NCBI RefSeq assembly: GCF_001517105.1
Contig: NZ_LPVF01000012.1
Location: forward strand, 434,001 to 498,000
Length of the DNA stretch: 64,000 nt
DNA from: Bacillus halotolerans
Lineage (GTDB): Bacteria > Bacillota > Bacilli > Bacillales > Bacillaceae
Reading direction: 5' to 3'
Position 1 is the first letter of the stretch; the number at the start of each line of letters is the position of its first letter. The notes below the pieces were generated by a model. That model had not been told where the DNA came from and searched no databases. It saw nothing but the letters and a program-made list of their open reading frames with translations. The translations under genes were made by a program, and so were the position numbers. Of this stretch, positions 47,191-56,683 are shown piece after piece.

Positions 47191-47225
47191 GTAAAAAGCA
47201 GACCTTTAAAGGTCTGTTTTTTTCG
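47191..47225 (+). terminator. Terminator of the small membrane peptide gene
   Basis: AGCAGACCTTTAAAGGTCTG(T) dyad followed by T7. Confidence 0.8.
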
Positions 47226-47258
47226 TGTTAGGTTCAATGCGTGAGGACGGAGATTGCT

Positions 47259-47411
47259 TCAATTTGGTTTATTTTGATCTTTGGGTTTAGTGAATTTTGT
47301 AGAATATCCAGCAGCTAATAAAAAGATAATAGCAAGAACATATGCTGAAATACCTTGATGTAATATGAATATAGAAATTAAATTAGATGCTACAGCAAGA
47401 ATAATAAAAAT
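47259..47411 (-). pseudogene. Remnant of a small membrane-protein gene
   Basis: An open stretch of 50 codons without start codon. It encodes two hydrophobic segments (FIILAVASNLISIFILHQGI and AYVLAIIFLLAAGYS) and a basic-polar tail KFTKPKDQNKPN. An in-frame TAA at 47412-47414 directly precedes it. It looks like the end of a truncated two-helix protein, lying downstream of the immunity gene on the same strand. The rest of 47174-47517 shows nothing else. Confidence 0.4.
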
Positions 47412-47517
47412 TTAATCTCAATAGGGAGACCTCCCTTGGTTTGCTATGCAAGTGTTCATACAGCTTAACCAGCCTTATGCAGAAACCTCACCTTCTGAAA
47501 TTGGTGTAGTCCCCGTT

Positions 47518-47934
47518 TCATATACTATCAATAAGAACTTCTGATTTCGTTTTTAAACCTTTTTCGAGAGCACTCTTTAAAAGACTTATAAAATCTTCTC
47601 CATCACTCGTAACAAAATAATTTGATAAGTCAGTTATGTCCTCGCTTATATTATCTCCCCAAGGTGGGCGTTTATTACTGTCTTCAATATCCCAAACAAC
47701 TTGTGAAGGGCTGTATTCTTTCAATCTTTCTTTAATATCTTTTAACTCTTCAAGGGCAGGTTCAATGTTTTTAGTTTCAAGTTTGCCTTGATAAAGTTCA
47801 TTTAATAAATGAGGATATTTCGATCCCCAACCTTGTTCTTCTAAATGATAGCTCACAGTTGAAAAAAATGAATGGAGGAAGTCTCCATGTCCAACCTGAT
47901 ACCAATAATATTTAACCTTAAACCCAACAGTCAT
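47518..47934 (-). CDS. Immunity protein for the LXG toxin (Imm70-like)
   Basis: A 138-residue cytosolic protein starting TVGFKVKYYWYQVGHGDFLH, with many aromatics, and ending with an acidic helical part. I think it belongs to the Imm70 family of polymorphic-toxin immunity proteins; this rests on memory of that N-terminus. ATG 47934 has GAGGTG at 8 bases; that site overlaps the stop of the toxin gene, so translation of the two is coupled. Its position directly after a toxin-type C-terminus supports the role. It should bind and block the nuclease domain of the neighbour. Confidence 0.75.
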   Translation of the reverse strand: MTVGFKVKYYWYQVGHGDFLHSFFSTVSYHLEEQGWGSKYPHLLNELYQGKLETKNIEPALEELKDIKERLKEYSPSQVVWDIEDSNKRPPWGDNISEDITDLSNYFVTSDGEDFISLLKSALEKGLKTKSEVLIDSI

Positions 47935-47945
47935 CGTGTTCACCT

Positions 47946-49565
47946 CTAATTGGTTTTGAATTTAATATCTGCTTTCCCATTAGTCTTTTTCATAATTTTA
48001 TCATATAAATCGTCCATTATTTCTTCAGAAACTGATTGTCCCCTAATATCTATGATTATTGTTTGTTTAGTATTACCCGGAAGGTCAGTCAGACGTTTTT
48101 CGACTTGTTTAGAAACATTGTTTACTAATCTGCTTCTTCCACTGGACGTAGTAATCTTATAGTTTTTAACCTCTATACTATGCTCATCTTTATAAAAGTC
48201 TGGACGGGAACTTCCTTTCTTTCCATAAGGGACCTCTTTGCCATTTATAAATGACTTTTGTTCACTGTAATTAGGATAATCTTTTCCAACATCTTTTTCA
48301 GATTGTCGCCAGGATGGTCTTTTAGGAACACTAGGATTTGTTGCATTTAACTTTTTGTTCACACCACGCAGCCCAAATCCACCAAGAACACCTAGAGCCT
48401 GATTAAGACTATTCTGTCGTTGTTCATCAGATATTTTATTCCCAAACATATCTCGGCCGGTTATAGCTTCACTAAAGCCATTCGCCGAAGCAAGTCCGTA
48501 AAGCCCTTTACTTGAGTTTTGAAGAGCATAGAATGTTTTAGGTGTTTTATATACTTCGAGGGCTTTTTCGGCTTTAGAGATAGCTTTTCCTGTTGAATAA
48601 ACAGCTTTTACACCTTTCCCTAATTTACCGGCCCATCCCACAATAGGAACATAACCCGCAGCAGCCATTGCACCAGCTGCTACTCGTTGTCCCTCAGTGA
48701 GCTTTTCACCAGTTACAGGGTCAACTCCATCGGCAGCCCTTTTATAATCATAATATCCAGAGACTTCTCCTGTAAAATTACAAACAACATCCCACGTCTT
48801 TTCGTACCATGGGCGATTTTCAAGCTCCTCCTGTTCTTTTGCAATCCTTCTTTGTTCAGCCTGCTGATCTTTAAAGGAGATATAATCAGTTGATTGTTTT
48901 TTTACATCCTCAGCCATCTTGTGAACTTCACTGTCTCTATAAGCTTTAGCATCATAATAGATGGGTGAAGCACTTTTACCTTTTGAAGTTGCTCCAATCA
49001 AGGCTTGGTAATCTGCCTGAATCATTTGTTCATTGGTTTCTGATAGAGCATATTCAGATGTTAGTTTTTCATCGACTTCACTTATTTTCTCGACTGTGTT
49101 TTTTCGTTCTTTATCTGCAGAAGATAATTTATCTTTAAAGTCTTCTGTTGAAAAAACATCTAGGGGAAGGATGTCGTGTATATCATTTAAGATGTCTTTA
49201 ATCGCTTTTTTCTGTTCAGACATGATGGCCTTTGATTTAGTATTAGCATTAACCAACTCATGTTCTAAGAAGGATTCTTCTATGTATGCATTAGATAAGT
49301 TAGCATCTTCCAAGATACCAGGAATACTTGTTAAAAAAGCAATTTTCATTTCAATCAGATCAATCCATTGATCAGCTATGCCGGCCTGATCCTCATAAAA
49401 TGATTTGATATTATCTGCACCTTTACCTGAAAACTCACTATCATCTAAGTCAACAACAGCTTTAAAGGCCTTCTTTAATTTGACCATTTTACTTTTTAAT
49501 TCTTTGTATTCTTTTGCTCGATTTTCTGATTCTGAAAGAAGTGTTTTCGCTTCAAATACTTTCAT
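47946..49565 (-). CDS. LXG-domain polymorphic toxin with PD-(D/E)XK-type nuclease C-terminus
   Basis: A 539-residue type VII secretion (YukE/Yuk system) effector. The N-terminal LXG-type helical domain (about 1-220) has [16 protein letters not shown]. The middle has a pre-toxin TG segment (about 255-330, [20 protein letters not shown] then [14 protein letters not shown]). The C-terminal toxin (about 425-539) shows RPDFY, SIEVKNY and SKQVEKR, i.e. D...ExK...Q, the PD-(D/E)XK nuclease core. Whether it cuts DNA or RNA is not visible. ATG 49565 has AAAGGA at 7 bases. The small helical partner genes often found before LXG genes are absent. Confidence 0.85.
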   Translation of the reverse strand: MKVFEAKTLLSESENRAKEYKELKSKMVKLKKAFKAVVDLDDSEFSGKGADNIKSFYEDQAGIADQWIDLIEMKIAFLTSIPGILEDANLSNAYIEESFLEHELVNANTKSKAIMSEQKKAIKDILNDIHDILPLDVFSTEDFKDKLSSADKERKNTVEKISEVDEKLTSEYALSETNEQMIQADYQALIGATSKGKSASPIYYDAKAYRDSEVHKMAEDVKKQSTDYISFKDQQAEQRRIAKEQEELENRPWYEKTWDVVCNFTGEVSGYYDYKRAADGVDPVTGEKLTEGQRVAAGAMAAAGYVPIVGWAGKLGKGVKAVYSTGKAISKAEKALEVYKTPKTFYALQNSSKGLYGLASANGFSEAITGRDMFGNKISDEQRQNSLNQALGVLGGFGLRGVNKKLNATNPSVPKRPSWRQSEKDVGKDYPNYSEQKSFINGKEVPYGKKGSSRPDFYKDEHSIEVKNYKITTSSGRSRLVNNVSKQVEKRLTDLPGNTKQTIIIDIRGQSVSEEIMDDLYDKIMKKTNGKADIKFKTN

Positions 49566-49900
49566 GACCATATCCTTTCTTAATAGATTAATATCAAAAT
49601 ATTACCATGGGAAAATTAAGAAGGGGTGGTCATGAAGAATTAATCCTTAAAATGATAGTTTAGACCTGCGACTTATCTCTTAAATTCCTAAAGCTACTTC
49701 AAGAATTTCTTGATCACGGTCAGGAAGGTATCCTTTCTGACCCTTTATTTCTAATTACTTTTAGTAAGTGGAGTAAACAGGAGTAAAAATAAATCACAAA
49801 AAAGAAAAAGAACCCACGAAACCCTAATATTACAGGATTCATGGGTCTTTTATTGAAATTTAACCGGTAATCCCCCGCGGGATTACACGTTTTAATATGA
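49566..49900. other. Right end of the island: gene fragments and hairpins
   Basis: No intact gene. A + strand open stretch at 49664-49786 without start codon reads LKFLKLLQEFLDHGQEGI and ends KWSKQE; it is a fragment of something I cannot name. Hairpins: GGTCAGGAAGG/CCTTTCTGACC at 49718-49742, the tcyP terminator at 49812-49846 and GTAATCCC/GGGATTAC at 49867-49886. Confidence 0.4.
49802..49850 (-). terminator. Terminator of tcyP
   Basis: ACCCATGAATCC / imperfect complement GGGTTTCGTGGGT on the minus strand, followed by TTCTTTTTCTTTTTT. Confidence 0.65.
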
Positions 49901-51292
49901 CTAGGCTTCTTCCGCTTCGATCACATTGGATCGATCTTGGAATACACCAGAATCTATTTCCTTCGTAACTTTGCTGGTAATCAGGCCTGATGTCATACTT
50001 CCGCTGACATTCAGCGCAGTACGTCCCATGTCAATCAACGGTTCGATAGAGATTAGTAAACCGGCGAGCGCGACGGGCATATTTAACGCTGATAAAACGA
50101 GCAGCGCTGCGAATGTAGCTCCGCCGCCAACTCCGGCGACACCAAACGAACTGATGGCAACAACCGCGATCACTGAGATAATAAACGCCGGATCAAACGG
50201 ATTTTGACCGATTGTCGGGGCAATCATCATCGCCAGCATAGCCGGATAAATCCCGGCACAGCCATTTTGGCCGATAGATAGCCCGAACGAGCCGGCGAAA
50301 TTCGCAATTCCTTCCGGGACACCCAAGCTTCTTTGTGTTTTAATATTCAGCGGCAAAGCGCCTGCGCTTGATCGTGACGTAAATGCAAACACGAGTACAG
50401 GCAGCGCTTTTTTCAAATAAACAACCGGATTTAATCCGCTGATCGTCAGGAGAAGCAAGTGGATGATAAACATTACAATTAACGCGGCATATGAAGCAAT
50501 GACAAACATACCCAGTTTCAAAATGCTGTCAATATCACTTGTCGCAATCGTTTTTGTCATAATGGCCAGCACACCGTAAGGCGTCAGTCTCAAAATGAGA
50601 GTAACAACACGCATGACAATGGCGTAAACAGCATCAATCAATTTTTTGAACGTTTCAGCCTGTTCCGGCTGTTTCCGTCTCACACCTAGAAATGCAATGC
50701 CCAGAAAAGCGGCAAAAATAACGACTCCGATAGTTGATGTCGGTCTAGCCCCTGTAAAATCCAAAAACGGATTTCCAGGAAGCAGCTCAATCATTTGCTG
50801 CGGCAGTGTTTTCGCTGTCATCTCCTCTGATTTCTGTTCAAGCTCCTGTCCTCGAGAAAGCTCTGTATTTCCTTGATCAACCTGAATCGCATGAAGATCA
50901 AAGGAAAGGGCGGACGCAATACCAACCGCCGCGGCTACCGCTGTAGTCGCAACCAAAATCCCGATAATCAAACCGCTGATTTTCCCGAGATTTTTTGTCA
51001 GCTTCATCTTTGTAAAAGCGCCTAGAATGGAAATAAAAACAAGCGGCATGACTATCATCTGAAGCAATTTGACATATCCGCCCCCGACAATATTAAACCA
51101 GTCGGCTGTTTGAACCACAATGTTTGAAGTCGGACCGTATATCAGCTGAAGCGCAAATCCAAAAACGATCCCCAGCCCCAGGGCAGTAAACACACGTTTT
51201 GAAAAAGAAACATGTTTCTTCTGCATGGCAAATAGCCCAATAATGAGTAAAAGTAAAATAAATACGTGCAAAATGACTAGCAAAGTCTCCAA
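49901..51292 (-). CDS. tcyP: L-cystine symporter TcyP
   Basis: TcyP (YhcL) is the major high-affinity, Na+- or proton-coupled cystine importer of B. subtilis, in the dicarboxylate/amino-acid:cation symporter (GltPh-like) family. The 463 residues have about 8-10 helices and the two re-entrant signatures: SRSSAGALPLNIKT (serine-rich HP1) and VAGVGGGATFAALLVL (HP2), with NVSGSMTSG near the end. TTG 51301 and TTG 51292 are both in frame; the first is only 3 bases after GGGAG, so 51292 is used. A GGAATT half-site at 51342-51347 (minus strand) resembles CymR targets; CymR repression is known in 168. Confidence 0.94.
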   Translation of the reverse strand: METLLVILHVFILLLLIIGLFAMQKKHVSFSKRVFTALGLGIVFGFALQLIYGPTSNIVVQTADWFNIVGGGYVKLLQMIVMPLVFISILGAFTKMKLTKNLGKISGLIIGILVATTAVAAAVGIASALSFDLHAIQVDQGNTELSRGQELEQKSEEMTAKTLPQQMIELLPGNPFLDFTGARPTSTIGVVIFAAFLGIAFLGVRRKQPEQAETFKKLIDAVYAIVMRVVTLILRLTPYGVLAIMTKTIATSDIDSILKLGMFVIASYAALIVMFIIHLLLLTISGLNPVVYLKKALPVLVFAFTSRSSAGALPLNIKTQRSLGVPEGIANFAGSFGLSIGQNGCAGIYPAMLAMMIAPTIGQNPFDPAFIISVIAVVAISSFGVAGVGGGATFAALLVLSALNMPVALAGLLISIEPLIDMGRTALNVSGSMTSGLITSKVTKEIDSGVFQDRSNVIEAEEA

Positions 51293-51464
51293 TTGAGGCA
51301 AACTCTCCCTTCAAAATTTTTCTTATATACTATATTACACAAATTCCGATAGTTCAAGTAAGAATTATTCCAGCATCAATATTTTGATAAAAAAACCCAA
51401 TGAATACCGTTTTTGTTCTTTTCATTACCCCCTTTCTTTAGTAACTTATATAAGGGTGATAATA

Positions 51465-52556
51465 TTGCTGAAAGAACTGTTCGTAAATTTGACCATTTTA
51501 ATCACATTTAATTATCTGTTCACCCACCTGTTTAAAGAAAGGTTAATACATAAAAAAGACCGCCTGTCCTTTCAGTTAATAAAAGGAACTGCCTGCGGTC
51601 TCCTCGGGGTTATTCTTATGAATTTTGGTTTGACGTATCACCATTCAATCATAGATTTTAGAAATATCCCTATTATGATCGCCGCTCTTTATGGAGGCTG
51701 GGTGTCTACAGCGACAGCTCTGATAATAATCGCAGCAGGCCGCATGCTGATCAGCTTGAATGAATCAGCGCTGTATTCCATGATTACAATTTGTATCGCT
51801 GCCGTGCTGTCACTTATTGCATCAAGGAGAGAAAAAGTTCAGCTGAAACACGTTCTGTTGCTTTTAATCATTTCAAATGGTTTCATCTCCTTTTTCTTCT
51901 ATGTATTTGTTGATATCCATTCACTTAAGCTTCACTTTTACTTTTGGCTGATTTCAATTATCGGCGGCATGCTCAGCCTATATATTATCGAGCATGAAAC
52001 AAATGTACATCTTTTATTTAAACAGTATAAGTTCCAGGCGCACTTTGACTTTTTGACAGGTATTTATAACCGCAGAAAGTTTGAAGAAATCACAAAAGAC
52101 CTGTATCAACAGGCTGCACACACTCCATCTTTACAATTTTCGCTTATTTATATGGATATCGATCACTTTAAAACGATTAACGATCAATACGGCCATCATG
52201 AGGGGGATCAGGTTCTAAAAGAGCTGGGATCCCGACTAAAACAAAATATCCGCAACACTGATCCTGCCGCACGGATCGGCGGCGAAGAATTTGCCGTCCT
52301 CTTGCCAAATTGCACGCCTGAGAAAGCATTCCAAATCGCCGAACGGATCAGGCACTCGATTAGTCATACACCGATTGTATTAACAAACGGGGAAAAGCTT
52401 TCCGTTACGGCCTCACTGGGAGTAGCCCATTACCCCCGAAATACAGATAAGCCGGAAACCTTGCCGGTTCTTGCTGATCAAATGCTGTATAAAGCGAAAG
52501 AAAACGGCCGAAACAAAGTATGGTTTTCCAAAAAAAAGAATGAATTCATGTTTTGA
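51465..52556 (+). CDS. dgcK: Membrane diguanylate cyclase DgcK
   Basis: DgcK (YhcK) makes cyclic di-GMP. The 363 residues have an N-terminal 5TM-LYT-type sensor with about six helices (1-175) and a GGDEF domain (about 200-355). The active site is GGEEF in ARIGGEEFAVLLP. A feedback I-site RNTD sits five residues before it. Both point to an active, product-inhibited enzyme. The upstream frame from 51384 lacks a ribosome site; TTG 51465 follows AAGGGTGAT and is chosen. It overlaps the 3' end of the convergent yhcJ by 11 bp. Confidence 0.92.
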   Translation: MLKELFVNLTILITFNYLFTHLFKERLIHKKDRLSFQLIKGTACGLLGVILMNFGLTYHHSIIDFRNIPIMIAALYGGWVSTATALIIIAAGRMLISLNESALYSMITICIAAVLSLIASRREKVQLKHVLLLLIISNGFISFFFYVFVDIHSLKLHFYFWLISIIGGMLSLYIIEHETNVHLLFKQYKFQAHFDFLTGIYNRRKFEEITKDLYQQAAHTPSLQFSLIYMDIDHFKTINDQYGHHEGDQVLKELGSRLKQNIRNTDPAARIGGEEFAVLLPNCTPEKAFQIAERIRHSISHTPIVLTNGEKLSVTASLGVAHYPRNTDKPETLPVLADQMLYKAKENGRNKVWFSKKKNEFMF

Positions 52557-52564
52557 ATTCATTC
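52538..52564. terminator. Hairpin shared by the overlapping dgcK and yhcJ ends
   Basis: GAATGAATTC, 7-base loop, GAATTCATTC, a 10-bp perfect stem with T8 on the minus strand. Both stop codons lie within it. Confidence 0.65.
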
Positions 52565-53376
52565 TTCCAATCTGAAAGACGATGTAAAGGCAAAAAAGCG
52601 GGAACAAGCATCCCTTGATACTCTTTCTCTATAAATGCCGCTGTATCATCTGATTGATAGAGTTCAAGGATGGTTTGCAGTGTTTCGCGATCTCTGTCCT
52701 CAGCTCTGACAACAATTACATTCATATCTTCCTTCCCGGTTTGCCTGGCGCCCTTTAATGTATGCTTCTGCGGGTTCAGCCCCGCTTTTTTTGCGGCGGC
52801 TGTTTTCATCACAAACACGTCGGCTCCGCTCAATACATCCTGTTGGCGTACGGTTTTCAATTTCAAGTGTTTCGGATTATCTTTTATCACATCAATTGAA
52901 CCGGTTCCATTAAATCCGTTCTTCAAAGTAAGCAAACCCGATTCCTGCAGCAGCGTAAGGGCTCGCCCAAAATCGAGCGCTTCATCCGGGACAGCAACAA
53001 CAGCACCGCGCGGAATATCTTTGATTCGCTGATAACGTTTTGAATAAATGCCCATAGGCGCTATGTATGTCGTGCCGAGCGGCGCCAGTTTATGTTTGTA
53101 TTTCTTTGAAAACGACTGAAAATATGAAATGGATTGAATAGCATTGGCATCAATCTCTTTGTTAGCCAGCGCAATATCTGATTCTGCATAATCAGAGAAT
53201 GGAATCAGCTGAATATCAAGCCCTTCCGCTTCAGCCTTTTTTACAATATAGTTCCATATCGCTTCGTCCGACTCTGCAATTCCAATTTTTATCGTTTCAT
53301 GTTCTGCTGACGGTGAGCATGCAGTAAATGAAATGAAAAGAATAAGAACAAAACTGCATACAAGCCACTTTTTCAT
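52546..53376 (-). CDS. yhcJ: NlpA/MetQ-family substrate-binding lipoprotein YhcJ
   Basis: A 276-residue lipoprotein with lipobox FTAC (C20) and an NlpA-type binding domain (KIGIAESDEAIWNYI, then IALANKEIDANAIQSISYFQ). MetQ homologues bind methionine for an ABC importer, but no permease or ATPase gene is adjacent, so YhcJ is an orphan binding protein here as in 168. A SigA-like promoter (TTGACA, 17 bases, TAAGGT on the minus strand, 53486-53514) lies about 110 bp upstream. Confidence 0.9.
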   Translation of the reverse strand: MKKWLVCSFVLILFISFTACSPSAEHETIKIGIAESDEAIWNYIVKKAEAEGLDIQLIPFSDYAESDIALANKEIDANAIQSISYFQSFSKKYKHKLAPLGTTYIAPMGIYSKRYQRIKDIPRGAVVAVPDEALDFGRALTLLQESGLLTLKNGFNGTGSIDVIKDNPKHLKLKTVRQQDVLSGADVFVMKTAAAKKAGLNPQKHTLKGARQTGKEDMNVIVVRAEDRDRETLQTILELYQSDDTAAFIEKEYQGMLVPAFLPLHRLSDWKNEFKT

Positions 53377-53665
53377 TGTGACACCATACTCCTATCTATT
53401 TATTAGAGCATGCAAGCTATATCAGACATAAAAATCAGACGCTCCTCGTTGATAAACGTTGTCATTTGTAACATTGGTTAACTTTACCTTACTCATATCA
53501 GATAGGGTTGTCAATTACTATTACCCTGCCTTTCCGTAAAGAGATATTAAAGTAAAAAGTCCTGCAAACATAAGATCACGTATCGAAAAAACAGATACAT
53601 TTCGGCAAATAAATATCAAAATGAAAAATAATATGTTATTTTCCGAAAAAAGTTTCGTTTAACAG
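53377..53665. other. yhcJ-cspB intergenic region
   Basis: It contains the yhcJ promoter candidate at 53486-53514 (minus). Between it and yhcJ there is a very short frame (53403-53429, MSDIACML) after a GAGGAG, which could be a leader peptide or chance. Beyond that I see no gene or stable fold. Confidence 0.35.
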
Positions 53666-54024
<359 letters not shown>

Positions 54025-54040
54025 GCATAAATTGATAATA

Positions 54041-54076
54041 AAAACTGCAGGTGCAAGCCTGCAGTTTTTATTTTAA
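54041..54076 (+). terminator. Terminator of cspB
   Basis: AAAACTGCAGG, 6-base loop, CCTGCAGTTTT with T-rich flank. Confidence 0.85.
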
Positions 54077-54079
54077 AGA

Positions 54080-54116
54080 AAAAGCTGTTTTGCTTATGCA
54101 AAACAGCTTTTTTTCA
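54080..54116 (-). terminator. Terminator of the yhcE-yhcI operon
   Basis: AAAAGCTGTTTTGC, 4-base loop, GCAAAACAGCTTTT plus T run, 1-2 bp from the yhcI stop; on the minus strand it follows yhcI. Confidence 0.85.
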
Positions 54117-55058
54117 TTAGTTCGCAATATCCCGTTTCATAAAGATTCCGAAAGCAAGCAACAGGAAGACGACAAAGTAAATCGCCAGCATCACAATAGA
54201 GAAAGTCATTGTCATCCCTTCCACTAACGGTGTCCCCTCTACATACTGCATCAGATTAACATTGGCAAATAAAATATACTTCGCCCAGTCAAACTTCATC
54301 GCTATAAATGCAGTGGCTGTCGTGCCTGTTACCAATAAGAAGATGGAAAACCCTACAGCAAGAGAGCTGTTTCTAAATACTGCGGACAGCATAAATGCCA
54401 TCGTAGCCAGCATTAAAGCCGCAACAGATTCTGAGAGATACGTTTTGGCCAAATATCCCAGCATGTTTTGTTCCAATACATGACCGTCCTTATAAATTAA
54501 ATGAACATTCGCGGCAGTGTCCCCGCCTGTTCCGAAAAAGACCAGTCCCAGCAAAGTTGAACCCATAAATAAAATAAACAGCAATAAGAAACCAAATAAA
54601 AGAACGGTTATATATTTTGAAAGCAGAATTTGAAAACGGCTGAGCGGCCGGATCATCAACAGCTTAACCGTACCCCAGTTAAATTCGTTTGCGACGATGC
54701 CAGCTGCGATTATAATCGTGAACAGCCCAGTAAGGATTGTAAAACCGGCAGAATCCGTTACATAAGACCAAACGGTATAGCCAGTGTCACTCGGGATATT
54801 ATGTTCAATGCGATAGTTATTGATTGTGATCGTTTCTTCATATTGTCCTTTCAGGGAAGGATCTTCTTTCATTGCCTTCTTCAAATCAGCATTTTGTGCT
54901 TGAAGCGTTTCTTTCCACTTCGGATTAGCTTCATCGGTCGAAAAGTGGTTTGTTAAAAATGCCCACCCGATCATTGTCAAAGCAAGAATTCCGATCATCA
55001 CCCATGTTCCGACACGGCTGAAAATTTTGATCCACTCATTATAAATCAAATTAAGCAT
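54117..55058 (-). CDS. yhcI: ABC transporter permease YhcI
   Basis: A 313-residue ABC-2-type permease with about six helices and a large extracytoplasmic loop between the first two (about 40-105). The segment VANEFNWGTVKLLMIRPLSR is the conserved ABC-2 coupling region. Partner of the ATPase YhcH, whose gene end it overlaps by 8 bp. By analogy with similar operons it may remove toxic peptides or lipids; the substrate is unknown. Confidence 0.88.
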   Translation of the reverse strand: MLNLIYNEWIKIFSRVGTWVMIGILALTMIGWAFLTNHFSTDEANPKWKETLQAQNADLKKAMKEDPSLKGQYEETITINNYRIEHNIPSDTGYTVWSYVTDSAGFTILTGLFTIIIAAGIVANEFNWGTVKLLMIRPLSRFQILLSKYITVLLFGFLLLFILFMGSTLLGLVFFGTGGDTAANVHLIYKDGHVLEQNMLGYLAKTYLSESVAALMLATMAFMLSAVFRNSSLAVGFSIFLLVTGTTATAFIAMKFDWAKYILFANVNLMQYVEGTPLVEGMTMTFSIVMLAIYFVVFLLLAFGIFMKRDIAN

Positions 55059-55968
55059 GTTGAACCTCCTCTTTTGCTTCGCCTGTGATTTCTAAGAAGC
55101 GGTCCTCTAATGATTTTGTAATCACTTTGACTTCATAAATGCGGATTTGCTGCATGACCAGCAATTCAATGACTGCAGGGACGTCCTCTTTAGCCAGTTT
55201 GATTTCCAAACCGTTTGTCTTGATTACCGAATCATATTCTTTTAGAATCGCAGCAGCTTCCTTCGGCTGCTCCACATGGAAGAAATATGTATCCTTTTCA
55301 TCAGTTATTTCATCTCTTACATTCTGAATGTCGATAAGCTTTCCTTTTTGAATAATCGCAATTCGGTCACACATCAGTTCCATTTCTGACAGCAGATGGC
55401 TTGATACGATGACAGACATTCCTCTTTCTCGCGTCAGCTTCTTTAAATGGTCCCTGATTTCTCTGATTCCCGCCGGATCAAGGCCGTTTGTCGGTTCATC
55501 CAAAATCAGCACTTTCGGATCGTGCAGAAGGCATTGTGCCAAGCCGAGACGCTGTCTCATTCCCAGAGAGTAGGTTTTCACTTTATCATGGATTCTTTCT
55601 TTAAGGCCTACCAGTTCTACCACTTCATCAATTTTTTCCTTCGTGACACCCTTTACCATCCTTGCGTATTGCTGGAGATTTTTATATCCGCTTAAGAATT
55701 TATACAGCTCTGGATTCTCTACAATAGCCCCGATATGTTTGATTGCCTTGGCATAATCTTTCGTGATTGATTGGCCGCAAATGAGCACATCGCCTTGTGA
55801 TAGCTTCATTAAACCGACCATCATTCTGATTGTTGTCGTTTTCCCTGCTCCGTTCGGTCCCAGAAATCCAAATACTTCGCCTTCGCGAATCGAAAAGCTC
55901 AGATGATCAATGATCGTCCGGCCTCTGATGTTTTTTGTCACATTTTTTAATTCCAATACTGTTTTCAT
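55051..55968 (-). CDS. yhcH: ABC transporter ATP-binding protein YhcH
   Basis: A 305-residue ATPase: Walker A GPNGAGKTT, signature YSLGMRQRLGLAQ, Walker B VLILDEPTNGLDP and the H-loop SSHLLSEME, with a C-terminal extension of about 80 residues. The frame continues upstream into yhcG, but GAGGAGG at 8 bases selects ATG 55968. It pairs with YhcI, and lies 16 bp after yhcG. Confidence 0.92.
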   Translation of the reverse strand: MKTVLELKNVTKNIRGRTIIDHLSFSIREGEVFGFLGPNGAGKTTTIRMMVGLMKLSQGDVLICGQSITKDYAKAIKHIGAIVENPELYKFLSGYKNLQQYARMVKGVTKEKIDEVVELVGLKERIHDKVKTYSLGMRQRLGLAQCLLHDPKVLILDEPTNGLDPAGIREIRDHLKKLTRERGMSVIVSSHLLSEMELMCDRIAIIQKGKLIDIQNVRDEITDEKDTYFFHVEQPKEAAAILKEYDSVIKTNGLEIKLAKEDVPAVIELLVMQQIRIYEVKVITKSLEDRFLEITGEAKEEVQHA

Positions 55969-55984
55969 CAAATTCCTCCTCTTT

Positions 55985-56683
55985 CTAGTAAACTTCCATA
56001 TTCGTTTTAAACCATTGCAGCACGGACATACCTTCCTGCTCGCGAATCTCTTCCACATCACGCTGCGCCATTTTTTCTCCGTCGGCGAGCACGATGACCT
56101 CGTCAAGCAGGATTTCAATTTCATCAATTTCGTGTGTCGCAATGACAACGATTTGCTGCTCAAAATCAATATAAGAAACGAGACTGTTTACGATTGAATC
56201 CCTGACCATTGGATCAAGACCGGAAAAAGGCTCGTCCAGCAGAATGACGGAAGCTTTTCTTGATAGTGCCAGCACAATTTTAAGACGGCCTCGATTCCCC
56301 TTGGAAAGCTGCTTTATCTTTTTTTCAGGCTTCAGCTGCATTTCCTCAAGCAGCTGATAGGCTTTTTCCATCTGAAAGTCAGGGAACTGTGATTCGTAAA
56401 AATCGAGCATATCTTTCACCGTAAATCCGGGATAAAACATGTCTAGCTCTGTTAGATAAGCCGTCTGTTTGACCATGTCTCTTGTTACAGGCTGTTCACC
56501 CGCTTGCACTGATCCTGAAGTAGGAAACATCAATCCGGCGATTAATTTCAAGGTTGTCGATTTCCCGCTGCCATTCGAGCCCAAAAATCCGTAAATTTTT
56601 CCCGGATATAAAGTGAAGGATATATTGTTTAGCGCCGTGTGGCCGCCGTATCTCTTAGACACATTGTCAAACACAATATTCAT
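55985..56683 (-). CDS. yhcG: ABC transporter ATP-binding protein YhcG
   Basis: A 232-residue second ATPase of the operon: Walker [10 protein letters not shown], signature [15 protein letters not shown] (LSKGN in place of LSGGQ), Walker [14 protein letters not shown]. It overlaps yhcF by 4 bp. Its membrane partner could be YhcE, giving two ABC pairs (YhcG-YhcE and YhcH-YhcI) under one GntR regulator, a layout like the ytr operon. Confidence 0.92.
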   Translation of the reverse strand: MNIVFDNVSKRYGGHTALNNISFTLYPGKIYGFLGSNGSGKSTTLKLIAGLMFPTSGSVQAGEQPVTRDMVKQTAYLTELDMFYPGFTVKDMLDFYESQFPDFQMEKAYQLLEEMQLKPEKKIKQLSKGNRGRLKIVLALSRKASVILLDEPFSGLDPMVRDSIVNSLVSYIDFEQQIVVIATHEIDEIEILLDEVIVLADGEKMAQRDVEEIREQEGMSVLQWFKTNMEVY

